This document shows positions 17,486 through 25,474 of a DNA stretch of 61,445 nt, piece by piece. This DNA is from Clostridiales bacterium (GTDB taxonomy: Bacteria; Bacillota; Sulfobacillia; RBS10-35). The stretch covers positions 1 to 61,445 of the forward strand of contig JAHHQG010000037.1 in assembly GCA_018729555.1 (NCBI GenBank), in the 5' to 3' direction. The notes under the pieces are model-generated. The model was not told the DNA's origin. It did not search any database and worked only from the letters and a program-made list of their open reading frames with translations. The position numbers and the translations under genes were made by a program. The first letter of the stretch is position 1; each line of letters opens with the position of its first letter.

Positions 17486-18321
17486 GATGGATCTTCCGGC
17501 CGGAAGGTGAAGGACAGGGGAAGGGGGCGGAGGAAGAGGCCGGCGCCCGCGTCCTGGCGGTAGCCAATCAAAAGGGGGGCGTCGGGAAGACCACCACCGC
17601 CATCAACGTGGCGGCTGCCCTGGCGGAGCAGGGATGGAAGGTGCTGCTGGTGGACATGGATCCGCAGGCCAACGCCAGCAGCGGCTTAGGGGTGAAGGCG
17701 GAGAAGGGAAGCATGTACGAGGTGCTCCTGGAGGGCTTGCCGCTGGAGGAAGTGGTCCGGCCGGTGGGGCGGGTGAAAAACCTCTTCGTGGCGCCTTCCA
17801 GCATCGATCTGGCGGGAGGAGAGGTGGAGCTGGTGGGCGCTGTTTCACGTGAAACAAAACTCCGGGAAGCCCTCGCCCCCCTCCGCCACCGGTACGACTT
17901 CATCCTCATCGATTGCCCCCCGTCCCTCGGCCTTCTCACCGTCAACGCTCTGGTCGCCGCCGATGCCGTCCTCATCCCCCTGCAGTGCGAGTACTACGCC
18001 CTGGAAGGCATCAGCCAGCTCCTCAACACCATCGACCTCATCCGCCGCCGCCTCAACCCCTCCCTCGCCATTGACGGCATCGTCCTCACCATGTTCGACG
18101 CCCGCACCAACCTGGCCATCCAGGTGGTGGAGGAGGCCAAGCGCCATTTCCGCCAGCTGGTGTACCGCACCATCATCCCTCGCAACGTCCGCCTCAGCGA
18201 AGCTCCCAGCCACGGCCTCCCCATCCACCTCTACGACCCCCGATCCCGCGGCGCCGAAGTGTACAGAGAACTGGCAGAGGAGGTGGCCCAACGTGGCCGG
18301 AAGCAAGCGCGGGCTCGGTAG
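17482..18321 (+). CDS. soj: Chromosome-partitioning ATPase Soj (ParA)
   Basis: A 279-residue ParA/Soj ATPase. A 28-residue N-terminal extension precedes the core LAVANQKGGVGKTTTAINVA (deviant Walker A with signature Lys), DMDPQANASSGLG, IDCPPSLGLLTVNAL (Walker B) and IPLQCEYYALEGISQL. It drives origin segregation with ParB and, in Bacillus, controls DnaA. GTG start overlaps noc by four bases. A perfect parS spans codons for VSRET. Base composition changes abruptly within this gene: the first part is G-rich and the part after parS is C-rich on the coding strand, although the protein reads through without a break. Confidence 0.96.
   Translation: MRWIFRPEGEGQGKGAEEEAGARVLAVANQKGGVGKTTTAINVAAALAEQGWKVLLVDMDPQANASSGLGVKAEKGSMYEVLLEGLPLEEVVRPVGRVKNLFVAPSSIDLAGGEVELVGAVSRETKLREALAPLRHRYDFILIDCPPSLGLLTVNALVAADAVLIPLQCEYYALEGISQLLNTIDLIRRRLNPSLAIDGIVLTMFDARTNLAIQVVEEAKRHFRQLVYRTIIPRNVRLSEAPSHGLPIHLYDPRSRGAEVYRELAEEVAQRGRKQARAR
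17841..17856. promoter_or_regulatory. parS centromere site
   Basis: TGTTTCACGTGAAACA, a perfect 16-bp match to the universal bacterial parS palindrome, located inside soj about 4.4 kb from the dnaA start. It is the loading site for the ParB encoded downstream. Confidence 0.96.
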
Positions 18322-19162
18322 AGGCCTGGACGCCCTTTTGCCGAGCCTCCAACCGCAACAAGGGGAACGGCCGACGGAAATCGCCGTGGATGCCATTCAG
18401 CCCAACCCCTATCAACCCCGACGGCACCTGGACCCTGCGGCGCTGGAGGAGCTGGCCGAATCTATACGCCAGCACGGCATCCTCCAGCCCATCATCGTCC
18501 GACCCATCGAAGGCGGATACCAGCTGGTGGCAGGGGAACGCCGCTGGCGGGCCGCCCGCCTGGCCAACCTGGCGACGGTTCCCGTTCTCATCCGCCAACT
18601 GACGGACCACCAGGTGGCGGAGATCGCTCTCATCGAGAACCTCCAGCGGGCGGACCTCAATCCCATCGAGACGGCCCGCGCCTACCAGCGGTTGCAGCAA
18701 GAATTCGGCCTTCCGGCGGAAGAGATCGCCCGGCGGGTGGGGAAAAGCCGCTCCGCTGTCGCCAACACCCTGCGCCTCCTCTCCCTGGATCCCGAGATCC
18801 AGCAGCACGTGGAGGAGGGCCGCTTGACGGAGGGTCATGCCCGGGCCCTCCTCGCCATCCCGGCGGGACCCCTTCGCCTCCAGGCCGCCCGCCAGGCCAT
18901 GGCCGAGGGCTGGACGGTGCGCCAGGTGGAGGCCTTCGCCCGCAGGGCAACGGAAAAAGGGAAGCCTTCCCATCCTCCAAAGGGCCGGGAGCCCGCCCGC
19001 GCGGAGCCGGAGGAGACGGCCCTCTTGCGCCGCCTCCGCCAGAGGGTCCAGCTCCCCGTGCGCCTGCGGAAGGGAGCGAAAAAGAGCACCATCGAAATCG
19101 ACTACTTTGGGGTGGACGACCTGGAGCGCCTGGTGGCCCTCCTGGAATCCTCCCAGCTCTAA
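18293..19162 (+). CDS. parB: Chromosome-partitioning protein ParB (Spo0J)
   Basis: A 289-residue ParB from GTG 18293, seven bases after GAGGAGG; the frame is open upstream but that part overlaps soj. It begins with the usual KRGLGRGLDALL, has the CTPase motif GERRWRAARL, then GKSRSAVANTLRLLSL with the Arg and Thr that specify parS over NBS, and a C-terminal dimerisation domain. Overlaps soj by 29 bases. Binds the parS in soj and spreads as a CTP-dependent clamp; in spore formers also recruits condensin to the origin. Confidence 0.96.
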   Translation: MAGSKRGLGRGLDALLPSLQPQQGERPTEIAVDAIQPNPYQPRRHLDPAALEELAESIRQHGILQPIIVRPIEGGYQLVAGERRWRAARLANLATVPVLIRQLTDHQVAEIALIENLQRADLNPIETARAYQRLQQEFGLPAEEIARRVGKSRSAVANTLRLLSLDPEIQQHVEEGRLTEGHARALLAIPAGPLRLQAARQAMAEGWTVRQVEAFARRATEKGKPSHPPKGREPARAEPEETALLRRLRQRVQLPVRLRKGAKKSTIEIDYFGVDDLERLVALLESSQL

Positions 19163-19175
19163 GAGGTGAACATCG

Positions 19176-19868
19176 TTGCTCGGTACATGGGTCAACGTGG
19201 CCGCCGTCCTTCTCGGGAGCCTCCTCGGCATGACCATCCTCCGGGCCCTCCCACGGGACTGGCACGAGACGGCCCTTCGCGCCGTGGGCCTGGCCGTCAT
19301 CGCCATCGGCCTCGCCCTCTCCCTGGAGCATGTGGCCCAGCAGGCGGTCCTCCTCATCCTCGCCCTGGTCCTGGGCTCCTTTGTCGGTTCGGGCTTGCAG
19401 CTCCAAAAGCGCCTCGACGCCCTCGAGGTCTGGGCCGAACACAAGTTCGGTGAAGGGGGCAAAGGCATGGCCGGCGCCGCCCTCACGGCCACCCTCATCT
19501 TCTGCGTCGGTCCCATGGCCGTCATCGGCGCCTTGGAAGACGGCCTGGGTGTCTCCTCCAGCATCCTTTTCGCCAAGTCGGCCCTGGACGGCCTCACGTC
19601 CATCGCCCTGGCGGCCACGGCAGGGCCCGGCGTGATCCTGGCGGCCCTCCCCCTTCTCCTTTATCAGGGGGGCATCTCCCTCCTCGCGGCCTTCCTCCAG
19701 CCCCTCTTCACCGATGCAGTCCTCCACGCCCTGAGCGCCGCGGGAGGGCTCCTCATCGCCGCCATCGGCCTCAACATGACGGGGGCCACCCGCCTCTCCG
19801 TGGCCGATTTGTCCCCGGCCATTCTCCTGGCCCCTCTTTTTGCGGGAGTGGCGGCACCATGGTTCTAG
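19176..19868 (+). CDS. DUF554 family membrane protein
   Basis: A 230-residue protein with about seven hydrophobic segments. It has the DUF554 hallmarks LGTWVN near the start, LGLALSLE-like segment, FCVGPMAVIGALEDGL, and FAKSALDGLTSIALA. TTG start at 19176 behind GAGGTGAAC. DUF554 proteins are proposed transporters, but no function is established. Often found just downstream of parB in Clostridia, as here. It overlaps the next gene by ten bases. Confidence 0.9.
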   Translation: MLGTWVNVAAVLLGSLLGMTILRALPRDWHETALRAVGLAVIAIGLALSLEHVAQQAVLLILALVLGSFVGSGLQLQKRLDALEVWAEHKFGEGGKGMAGAALTATLIFCVGPMAVIGALEDGLGVSSSILFAKSALDGLTSIALAATAGPGVILAALPLLLYQGGISLLAAFLQPLFTDAVLHALSAAGGLLIAAIGLNMTGATRLSVADLSPAILLAPLFAGVAAPWF

Positions 19869-20377
19869 ACCTTGCCCGCCTTGTGGAGGTGCTTCCCCTC
19901 ATCCTGAGCCTCCTCGCCCTTTTGCTGGCGACCCTCAGCGTGGCGCTTTTGGTGCGCACCCGTAGGTGGCTCCACCGCTGGCGGAAGCTCCTCCCTCTCC
20001 GCTCCCCCGAGGAGCTCCTGGACCTCCTGGAACGCCTTCAGGCCGATCTTCGCGCCGTCGAAAGGGCTCAGCAGGAGATGGCGGCATCCCTGGACCGCCA
20101 GGCCGCCCGCCTGGACGCTGCGCTGCAGCCGCCCCTTCTCGTCCACTATTCCCCCTTTGGCGAAGGCCATCCCTGGAGCTTTTCTATCCTCCTGGCCGAT
20201 GGCCACGGCAACGGGATCCTCCTCACTTCCATCCAGGGGCGGGAGGAAGGCCGCCTTTACGCCAAGCGCCTCGAAGGCGGCCACTCGCCGCAGCCCCTCT
20301 CGCCGGAAGAATTGGACCTTTTGCGCCAGGCAGGAATTTTGCCCCCGGCGGAGAAGGTGACTCAAGTGCGTCCTTAA
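19859..20377 (+). CDS. DUF4446 family protein
   Basis: A 172-residue protein: one N-terminal membrane helix (about residues 10-32), a coiled-coil-like stretch (about 55-85) and a small C-terminal domain with YSPFGEG, FSILLADGHGNGILLTSI and RLYAKRLEGG...PLSPEE, matching DUF4446. Commonly linked to soj-parB in Clostridia. Function unknown; the position suggests a link to origin segregation or cell-pole envelope. Confidence 0.82.
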   Translation: MVLDLARLVEVLPLILSLLALLLATLSVALLVRTRRWLHRWRKLLPLRSPEELLDLLERLQADLRAVERAQQEMAASLDRQAARLDAALQPPLLVHYSPFGEGHPWSFSILLADGHGNGILLTSIQGREEGRLYAKRLEGGHSPQPLSPEELDLLRQAGILPPAEKVTQVRP

Positions 20378-20412
20378 CCCCGTGACGGACGACGGATGAT
20401 CGGGAGGGTTCC

Positions 20413-21357
20413 ATGCCGGAAAAGCCGCGGCACGTGACGCTTTTGTGGGTGCCCGACAGCCTCCGCCCCTCCGCGTCCCTGCGCATCCCCTACTGGTTCC
20501 TCAAAACCCTGGCTGTCGCCATCGCCGTGGTCCTGGCGGGGACGGTAGGCTTTGCCCACCACTACCAGCGCCTCGCCTCCGAAAAAGCCCAGCTCCAGGT
20601 CTGGAAGACCGTCGGGCAGGAACAGACGGCGGAGCTGGCCCGCCTGCAGATGGAGGTTCAAGCCCTTGAGTCGCGGGTCGCCCAGCTCCAGATGCAGGCC
20701 GACGCCTTGCAGAGCCAGCTGAGGGCCACCGCCACCGGAGCGGTGGCCCACCAAGCGGCATCCCAGGGGCCGCCGGCCCTCCCGCGCACCCAGACCGCCT
20801 ATCCCCCGCCCGCCCTAGGCGGGCCCGTGGACGAGCTTTCCCGGCGGGTGAGCCAGCTAAGCGCAGCGGCCGACCGCCTGCAGCAGCAGTATCAGGATCT
20901 CGCTGGCCTTTTGAAGGACGTGCAGGAAGAGGCCCGAAGGTATCCCGACCGCTGGCCCGTCTCCGGTGCCATTTCGTCCCCCTTTGGCCTCCGCCGCGAC
21001 CCCTTCACCCGCACCCTCCAGTTCCACAGCGGGATCGACATCGCCGCTCCGTACGGTAGCCCCGTCACGGCGGCGGCGGCCGGCACTGTCACCTTTGCGG
21101 GGTACAAGCCGGGCTACGGATTTACCGTCATCGTCCGCCACAGTGCCCATCGGGAAACCCTTTACGCCCACATGAGCCGCATCTTGGTGACGGCCGGCCA
21201 GGCGGTGGAGAAAGGGGATGTCATCGGCCGGGTGGGCTCCAGCGGCCACAGCACCGGCCCCCACCTCCACTTCGAAGTGCTGGAGGGGGGCCGCCCCGTA
21301 GACCCCTATCCTTACCTCACCGGCCAACGGTATGCTTTTCTGGCCGGGACCCCGTGA
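20413..21357 (+). CDS. Membrane-anchored M23 metallopeptidase (LytM type)
   Basis: A 314-residue protein: membrane helix at about residues 30-47, a coiled coil (about 55-100 and 135-170), and a C-terminal LytM domain with zinc ligands in HSGIDIA (HxxxD) and HLHFEV, plus LYAHMSR. These residues are intact, so active endopeptidase function is plausible, although coiled-coil M23 proteins can also act as activators. ATG at 20413 follows GGGAGG. Likely one operon with the bactofilin 12 bases downstream. Confidence 0.9.
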   Translation: MPEKPRHVTLLWVPDSLRPSASLRIPYWFLKTLAVAIAVVLAGTVGFAHHYQRLASEKAQLQVWKTVGQEQTAELARLQMEVQALESRVAQLQMQADALQSQLRATATGAVAHQAASQGPPALPRTQTAYPPPALGGPVDELSRRVSQLSAAADRLQQQYQDLAGLLKDVQEEARRYPDRWPVSGAISSPFGLRRDPFTRTLQFHSGIDIAAPYGSPVTAAAAGTVTFAGYKPGYGFTVIVRHSAHRETLYAHMSRILVTAGQAVEKGDVIGRVGSSGHSTGPHLHFEVLEGGRPVDPYPYLTGQRYAFLAGTP

Positions 21358-21369
21358 AGGAGTGACAGC

Positions 21370-21753
21370 ATGCGCAGGCGAATCCCTGCCCGCCCGGATC
21401 ACGTGGACACCATCCTAGGGCCGGGCACCATCCTCAAGGGAACCCTCCAGTGCCAAGGAGCTGTCCGGGTGGAGGGCCAGCTGGAAGGCAGCATCGCCGC
21501 CGAGGGAGACGTGTACATCGCCGAGACGGCCCGCGTCAAGGCCGACATCGCCGGCCGCCATGTAGCTCTGGCGGGCGTGGTCGTGGGGAACGTCCACGCG
21601 CGAGAGCGCCTCCTCATCGGCCCAAAGGGTCTTTTGCAGGGGGACTTTTACGCCCCCAAGCTGGTGGTGGAAGAGGGCGGACGGTTCGAGGGTCAAGCCC
21701 GCATGACGGGGAACGACGACGCCGCCCCTGAAGGGGCTGCCCGTGAGCCCTAG
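21370..21753 (+). CDS. Bactofilin (polymer-forming cytoskeletal protein)
   Basis: A 127-residue bactofilin: short N-terminal tail, then a right-handed beta-helix core of about 100 residues with the repeating GxLxCxGxVRVEGxLEG, GDVYIAETA, G.V.GNVHARERLLIGPKG and GDFYAPKLVVEEGG pattern. Pairing of a bactofilin with an M23 peptidase, as here, is a recurrent arrangement in which the filament positions the hydrolase. Overlaps the next gene by 11 bases. Confidence 0.93.
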   Translation: MRRRIPARPDHVDTILGPGTILKGTLQCQGAVRVEGQLEGSIAAEGDVYIAETARVKADIAGRHVALAGVVVGNVHARERLLIGPKGLLQGDFYAPKLVVEEGGRFEGQARMTGNDDAAPEGAAREP

Positions 21754-22624
21754 GACCTCCGTCACCGTCATTGTCAACCCGAAGGCGGGAGGGGGCCGTG
21801 CCCTCCGCGCATGGAAAGAGCTGCAGCCCCTTTTCCGCGGGCATTTCCGCCACGTGACCTATCACGAGACCGAAGCCCCCGGCCATGCCACCTTCCTCGC
21901 CCAAGAAGCCGTCCGCCACGGCACCGACCTGGTGGTGGGGGTGGGGGGCGATGGCACTCTCCACGAGATCGTCAACGGCATGCTGCCCGGGGAGACCCCC
22001 CTTGGGGTCCTCCCCTTTGGGACGGGGAATGACTTTGCCAGGGGTCTGGGTATCCCGAGAAACCTCAGAGGAGCCTGGGAAGTGATCGCCGGCTCCAAAG
22101 AGCGCCGCATCGATCTGGGAAGGGTCCATGGCCAGTATTACATCCAGATCGCCGGCACCGGCTTTGACGCCATGGTGGCGCAGAAGGTCAACGAAGGCGG
22201 ACGGGCAGGGACAGGGGCCCTCACCTACGTGGCTACCCTCCTCCGGGTTCTTTTGCGCTACCAAAACCAGCCCCTGCAGTTGCAGGCGGAGCGAAGGGTC
22301 TCCGGAAAGAGCCTTCTCGTGGCGGTGGGGAACACCACCCATTACGCGGGGGGCATGAAAATGTGCCCCGAGGCCGACCCTGAAGATGGCCTTTTGGACT
22401 GGATCTGGTTGGGGGACTTGGGCCGATTGGAGATCCTGAGGGCCCTTCCCCTGGTCTTCAGCGGCCGCCACATCCATATCGCCAAAGCCCAGCGGGGACG
22501 GGCTCCCGCCGTCACCATCGAGGGCCCCTCGGACCTCCCGGTCCACGCCGACGGGGAAGTGGTGGGCACCCTCCCCGCCACCTTTGAAGCGGTGCCCAAG
22601 GCCCTCACCGTCCTGGTCCCGTGA
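21743..22624 (+). CDS. Diacylglycerol/lipid kinase family protein (YegS/BmrU-like)
   Basis: A 293-residue lipid kinase with a DAGK catalytic domain: VNPKAGGGRALRAW, VVGVGGDGTLHEIVNGM (catalytic GGDGT), LPFGTGNDFARGLGIP, and a C-terminal beta-sandwich with DGEVVGTLPATFEAVP. Start GTG 21743 overlaps the bactofilin. Probably phosphorylates diacylglycerol released from lipoteichoic acid synthesis or another lipid; the substrate is not visible. Its 3' end overlaps yyaC on the other strand by 20 bases. Confidence 0.9.
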   Translation: MSPRTSVTVIVNPKAGGGRALRAWKELQPLFRGHFRHVTYHETEAPGHATFLAQEAVRHGTDLVVGVGGDGTLHEIVNGMLPGETPLGVLPFGTGNDFARGLGIPRNLRGAWEVIAGSKERRIDLGRVHGQYYIQIAGTGFDAMVAQKVNEGGRAGTGALTYVATLLRVLLRYQNQPLQLQAERRVSGKSLLVAVGNTTHYAGGMKMCPEADPEDGLLDWIWLGDLGRLEILRALPLVFSGRHIHIAKAQRGRAPAVTIEGPSDLPVHADGEVVGTLPATFEAVPKALTVLVP

Positions 22625-23219
22625 CGGCCACCCCTTCCTGGCTGGATGACCCGTAGAGGGCCGCCGCCAACCAAAGGGCGCGGGTCATCACCCGCGCCAT
22701 GCGCATCACGGTGCTGAGGCGGGTGGTCTGGAGGACCACATAATCCAGAACGCCACCGGCGTTCACTGTCCCCGTCATGCTGACGTGACCCACCGGGGGA
22801 AGGCTCTTGCGGACGCCCGATCCTGGCCAGAGGGGACCCTTCTGGCAGTGGATGGCGCCCACCGTCTCCATCCGCCCCAGGCATGCATCCACAGCCACCA
22901 CCGGACGGCGGGAATGGAACCTGCGGATGTCCCGCAGGACCTCTTCAAGGTTGACGGCATGGACAGGGTCGTGGATGGTCCCCAGTATGGGCCAGGGATA
23001 GCCTTCTTCCTGCAAGAAATAGCCCACCAGAGGGCCTAGGGAGTCGCCGCTGGATCGATCGGTCCCGATGCAAAGGACGAGAGGGCTGCCCGTAAGGCCC
23101 TCTTCCGCCGCCACTTCCGCTAAGAACTGCGCCAAGGCATAGCCTAGGGCCTCGTGGCTGATAGGTTCATGCCAAAATACCCGCACAACCCCTTGGCCTC
23201 CGGCCTCCACCACCGGCAT
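22605..23219 (-). CDS. yyaC: Putative spore protease YyaC
   Basis: About 204 residues from ATG 23219. The core LVLCIGTDRSSGDSLGPLVGYFL, GTIHDPVHAVNL, VVAVDACLG, and GHVSMTGTVNAGGVLDYVVLQTTRL is that of YyaC, related to GPR-like hydrogenase-maturation-fold proteases and found only in spore formers. The frame stays open to 23318, overlapping the divergent YkvI-like gene. The start at 23219 is chosen by length and this constraint; ATG 23279 is an alternative. Confidence 0.85.
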   Translation of the reverse strand: MPVVEAGGQGVVRVFWHEPISHEALGYALAQFLAEVAAEEGLTGSPLVLCIGTDRSSGDSLGPLVGYFLQEEGYPWPILGTIHDPVHAVNLEEVLRDIRRFHSRRPVVAVDACLGRMETVGAIHCQKGPLWPGSGVRKSLPPVGHVSMTGTVNAGGVLDYVVLQTTRLSTVMRMARVMTRALWLAAALYGSSSQEGVAVTGPGR

Positions 23220-23289
23220 CCATCCCCAGCGGAGTGTATGCCCCCTGATCCTGCCGCATACGCCCACCTCCCCACCCATAGCCTTTTCC

Positions 23290-24291
23290 GTGATGAGAGA
23301 CCTGAAGGCCAGCTTCACCGTGGCGGCCGTCCTGGTGGGGACGGTGGTGGGGGCCGGGTATGCGTCAGGCCGGGAGCTCTGGGATTTCTACGGGTCCTAC
23401 GGCCCTGTCGGTGTGCCATCGTCCCTCGCCACGGGGCTTCTCCTGGGCTTGGCCGCTTGCCGCGCCCTATCCTTGGCGGAGGACGCCCCGGGATACGCCG
23501 CCCTTTCATCGGCGTGGCCCTCCGCCTTTGCCCTTGCCCTGGAGGGGGTGGGCACCCTCTTCCTCTGGGTGATCCTCGCCGCCACCCTGGCGGCGGCCGG
23601 CGCCCTCACCTCCTCGATGGGCGGCCTTTCCTTCCTCCAGGGCCTCATCCTCTTTGGAGCTCTCATCGGTGCCCTGGCCTTGGGGGGTGCCCGGAGCCTC
23701 GCTTCGGTCCACAGCCTTTTGGTACCTTACATGGTCCTCTTCTTTGGAGCCCTTACCCTTGGGAAGCCCATCCCTTCCCCCGAGCCGTCAGCGCCCCATC
23801 CGGCGCTGCCCTTCCCCTTCTTCTGGGCGGCCCTCCTGTACGCCGCCTACAACTTCCTTCCCCTCCTGGGTGCTCTTTTGGCCCTGGACCTGGACGTTGC
23901 CCGGCGGGGCCGCCGCGGGGCCATCTTTGGGGGTTTTGTCCTGGGGCTTCTCTCGGCCCTGGCCGTCCTTCTCCTCCTGCGCCACCCGCCTGATGCCCAA
24001 GACCCCCTCCCTTTTCTCACCCTCGCCAGGGGGCTGGGGCCCCTTTGGGTGGTGGGGTACCAGGCTCTCCTTCTCGCGGCCCTTTCCACCACCGCCCTGT
24101 CCAGCCAGGTGGCTCTTCAGCAGCGCTTGAAGCTCCCCTCGGCCCTGGCGGTTCCCATTCCCCTCCTGGCTGCCCTTCCCCTCGCCATCCTCGGTCTTCC
24201 GTGGATCGTCAGCCGCCTCTACCCGGTGGTGGGAGCCGCCAGCTTAGGCCTGCTCGCCTTCGTCCTTTGGCCCCGGCGGCGGCGCCGGTAA
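23290..24291 (+). CDS. YkvI-like membrane protein (APC-type fold)
   Basis: A 333-residue protein with about ten hydrophobic segments. Near the N terminus it has VGAGYASGRELWDFYGSYG, the GAG(F/Y)ASGxE motif of the YkvI family, remotely related to LeuT-fold transporters. Pro and Ser rich loop at about residues 155-172 and an Arg-rich C terminus. GTG 23290 or the adjacent ATG 23293 could be the start; no Shine-Dalgarno is seen. Substrate unknown. Confidence 0.75.
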   Translation: MMRDLKASFTVAAVLVGTVVGAGYASGRELWDFYGSYGPVGVPSSLATGLLLGLAACRALSLAEDAPGYAALSSAWPSAFALALEGVGTLFLWVILAATLAAAGALTSSMGGLSFLQGLILFGALIGALALGGARSLASVHSLLVPYMVLFFGALTLGKPIPSPEPSAPHPALPFPFFWAALLYAAYNFLPLLGALLALDLDVARRGRRGAIFGGFVLGLLSALAVLLLLRHPPDAQDPLPFLTLARGLGPLWVVGYQALLLAALSTTALSSQVALQQRLKLPSALAVPIPLLAALPLAILGLPWIVSRLYPVVGAASLGLLAFVLWPRRRRR

Positions 24292-24343
24292 GGGGACTGA
24301 GGCGTAAAATGAACCTTGAGATCTACGGAAAGGAGCCAGGCCC

Positions 24344-24535
24344 ATGGGTCCCCTCCCCTTGCGCCTCGGCCAGAAGGTGAAGCTTCGCCAACCCCACGCC
24401 TGCGGCGGCAATCAGTGGGAGATCGTCCGGGTGGGGGCCGATGTGGGGCTCCTTTGCCTCACCTGCGGGCGGCGCATTCTACTTCCGCGCTCCCGAGTGG
24501 AGAGCCGCATCGTCGCTATCCTCAGCGATGCCTAA
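24344..24535 (+). CDS. DUF951 family small protein (YyzM-like)
   Basis: A 63-residue protein: [22 protein letters not shown], then [22 protein letters not shown]. The three Cys/His positions and length match DUF951, found near rpsF in Bacillota. It probably binds zinc (inference). Function unknown. ATG at 24344 behind AAAGGAG. Confidence 0.9.
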   Translation: MGPLPLRLGQKVKLRQPHACGGNQWEIVRVGADVGLLCLTCGRRILLPRSRVESRIVAILSDA

Positions 24536-24563
24536 CATCTTCCTTTTGGACGCCCCACACCTC

Positions 24564-24572
24564 TGCTATAAT
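24564..24572 (+). promoter_or_regulatory. Extended -10 promoter of rpsF-ssb-rpsR
   Basis: TGC followed by TATAAT (24567-24572), an extended -10. A weak TTGGAC lies 15 bases upstream (24546-24551). The inferred start is about 65-70 bases before rpsF. Confidence 0.7.
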
Positions 24573-24597
24573 CGCAGGGTACGCAAGGAACCTTCCT

Positions 24598-24619
24598 GCC
24601 CGTTCCCTTGAGAACGGGC
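24598..24619 (+). promoter_or_regulatory. Hairpin in rpsF leader
   Basis: An eight-base-pair stem (GCCCGTTC with GAACGGGC) with a six-base loop lies in the 5' leader, followed directly by CGATG. The S6:S18 complex binds a hairpin with a CCG bulge in many rpsF leaders. The CCG just 3' of this stem (24619-24621) suggests such autoregulation, but I cannot fit the full motif. Confidence 0.4.
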
Positions 24620-24646
24620 CGATGCTCGAAGGAGGGAGGTGCGTTC

Positions 24647-25042
24647 ATGCGCGCCTACGAGATGCTGTATATCGTCCGCCCTGACCTTACCATCGAGGAC
24701 ATGGAGGATGTGGCCCGCCGCCTGGCGGAAGTGGTGCTTCTGCACGGAGGCAATGTCCATTCCCTGGAGCCCTGGGGACGCCGACGTCTGGCCTATGAGA
24801 TCGAAGGCTACCGTGAAGGCCTGTACTTCCTCATGGTCTTCGAAGGCACCCCGGACCTTCCGGCTGAGCTGCGGCGCATCATGTCCATCACCGACAAAGT
24901 TCTCCGCGGCCTGGTGGTGCGGCTGGAGCGGGGCATCCCTGCCAAGGAGGAGGCTTCGCCCCAGGCCACGGCAGGGGAGGGCCAGGAGACGGCTGATTCG
25001 GCTGTGACGACTGAAACGGAAGAACCGGTATCGCCGGCGTGA
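24647..25042 (+). CDS. rpsF: 30S ribosomal protein S6
   Basis: 131 residues from ATG 24647 (behind GGAGGGAGG), beginning MRAYEMLYIVRPDLT. S6 features: WGRRRLAYEIEGYREGLYFLMVFE and DKVLRGLVVRLE. The C-terminal about 35 residues are acidic and Thr/Glu rich, longer than in Bacillus S6. An upstream in-frame start at 24608 lies before the Shine-Dalgarno and is unlikely. First gene of the rpsF-ssb-rpsR operon. Confidence 0.96.
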   Translation: MRAYEMLYIVRPDLTIEDMEDVARRLAEVVLLHGGNVHSLEPWGRRRLAYEIEGYREGLYFLMVFEGTPDLPAELRRIMSITDKVLRGLVVRLERGIPAKEEASPQATAGEGQETADSAVTTETEEPVSPA

Positions 25043-25069
25043 CGAGGTGGGGCGAGAGGAGGATCCGCC

Positions 25070-25459
25070 GTGCTCAACCTGGTCGTCCTTATCGGGCGCC
25101 TCACCCGGGACCCTGAGCTCCGGTACACCGCATCGGGCACCCCAGTGGGCAGGTTTACCCTGGCGGTGGACCGGCCCTTCCAGAACGCTCAGGGCGAACG
25201 GGAGACGGATTTCATCGACGTGGTGGTATGGCGCCAGCTGGCGGAAACCTGCGCCAATCACCTGGCCCGCGGCCGCCTGGTGGCGGTGACGGGCCGGCTG
25301 CAGATCCGATCCTACGAAGCCCAGGACGGCCAGCGCCGAAGGGTGGCGGAGGTGGTGGCCGACGATGTCCGCTTCCTAGATCGGCCGCGCGCCTCGAGCG
25401 AAGGAGCTGGCGGCGCTTTTGACGACGATGCTTCGGTGGAGGATGACATACCCTTTTAA
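25070..25459 (+). CDS. ssb: Single-stranded DNA-binding protein
   Basis: A 129-residue SSB: OB fold with LNLVVLIGRLTRDPELRY, FTLAVDRPF, ETDFIDVVVWRQLAE, and GRLVAVTGRLQ. The flexible linker is very short (about 15 residues), ending in the acidic partner-binding tip VEDDIPF. Short for a Bacillota SSB (about 160-175). GTG start at 25070 follows GAGGAGG. Confidence 0.96.
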   Translation: MLNLVVLIGRLTRDPELRYTASGTPVGRFTLAVDRPFQNAQGERETDFIDVVVWRQLAETCANHLARGRLVAVTGRLQIRSYEAQDGQRRRVAEVVADDVRFLDRPRASSEGAGGAFDDDASVEDDIPF

Positions 25460-25474
25460 AGAGGAGGCGTCCCC

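Noticed and set aside
17849-18293. ParB fused to a long N-terminal extension
   Set aside because: The upstream open frame is a shadow of soj; KRGLGRGLDALL at GTG 18293 is the standard ParB N terminus with a good Shine-Dalgarno.
17482-18321. Frameshift or misassembly disrupting soj at the skew change
   Set aside because: The protein is continuous across parS with all ParA motifs in order, so a simple indel or random misjoin is excluded; recombination between homologous copies is not.
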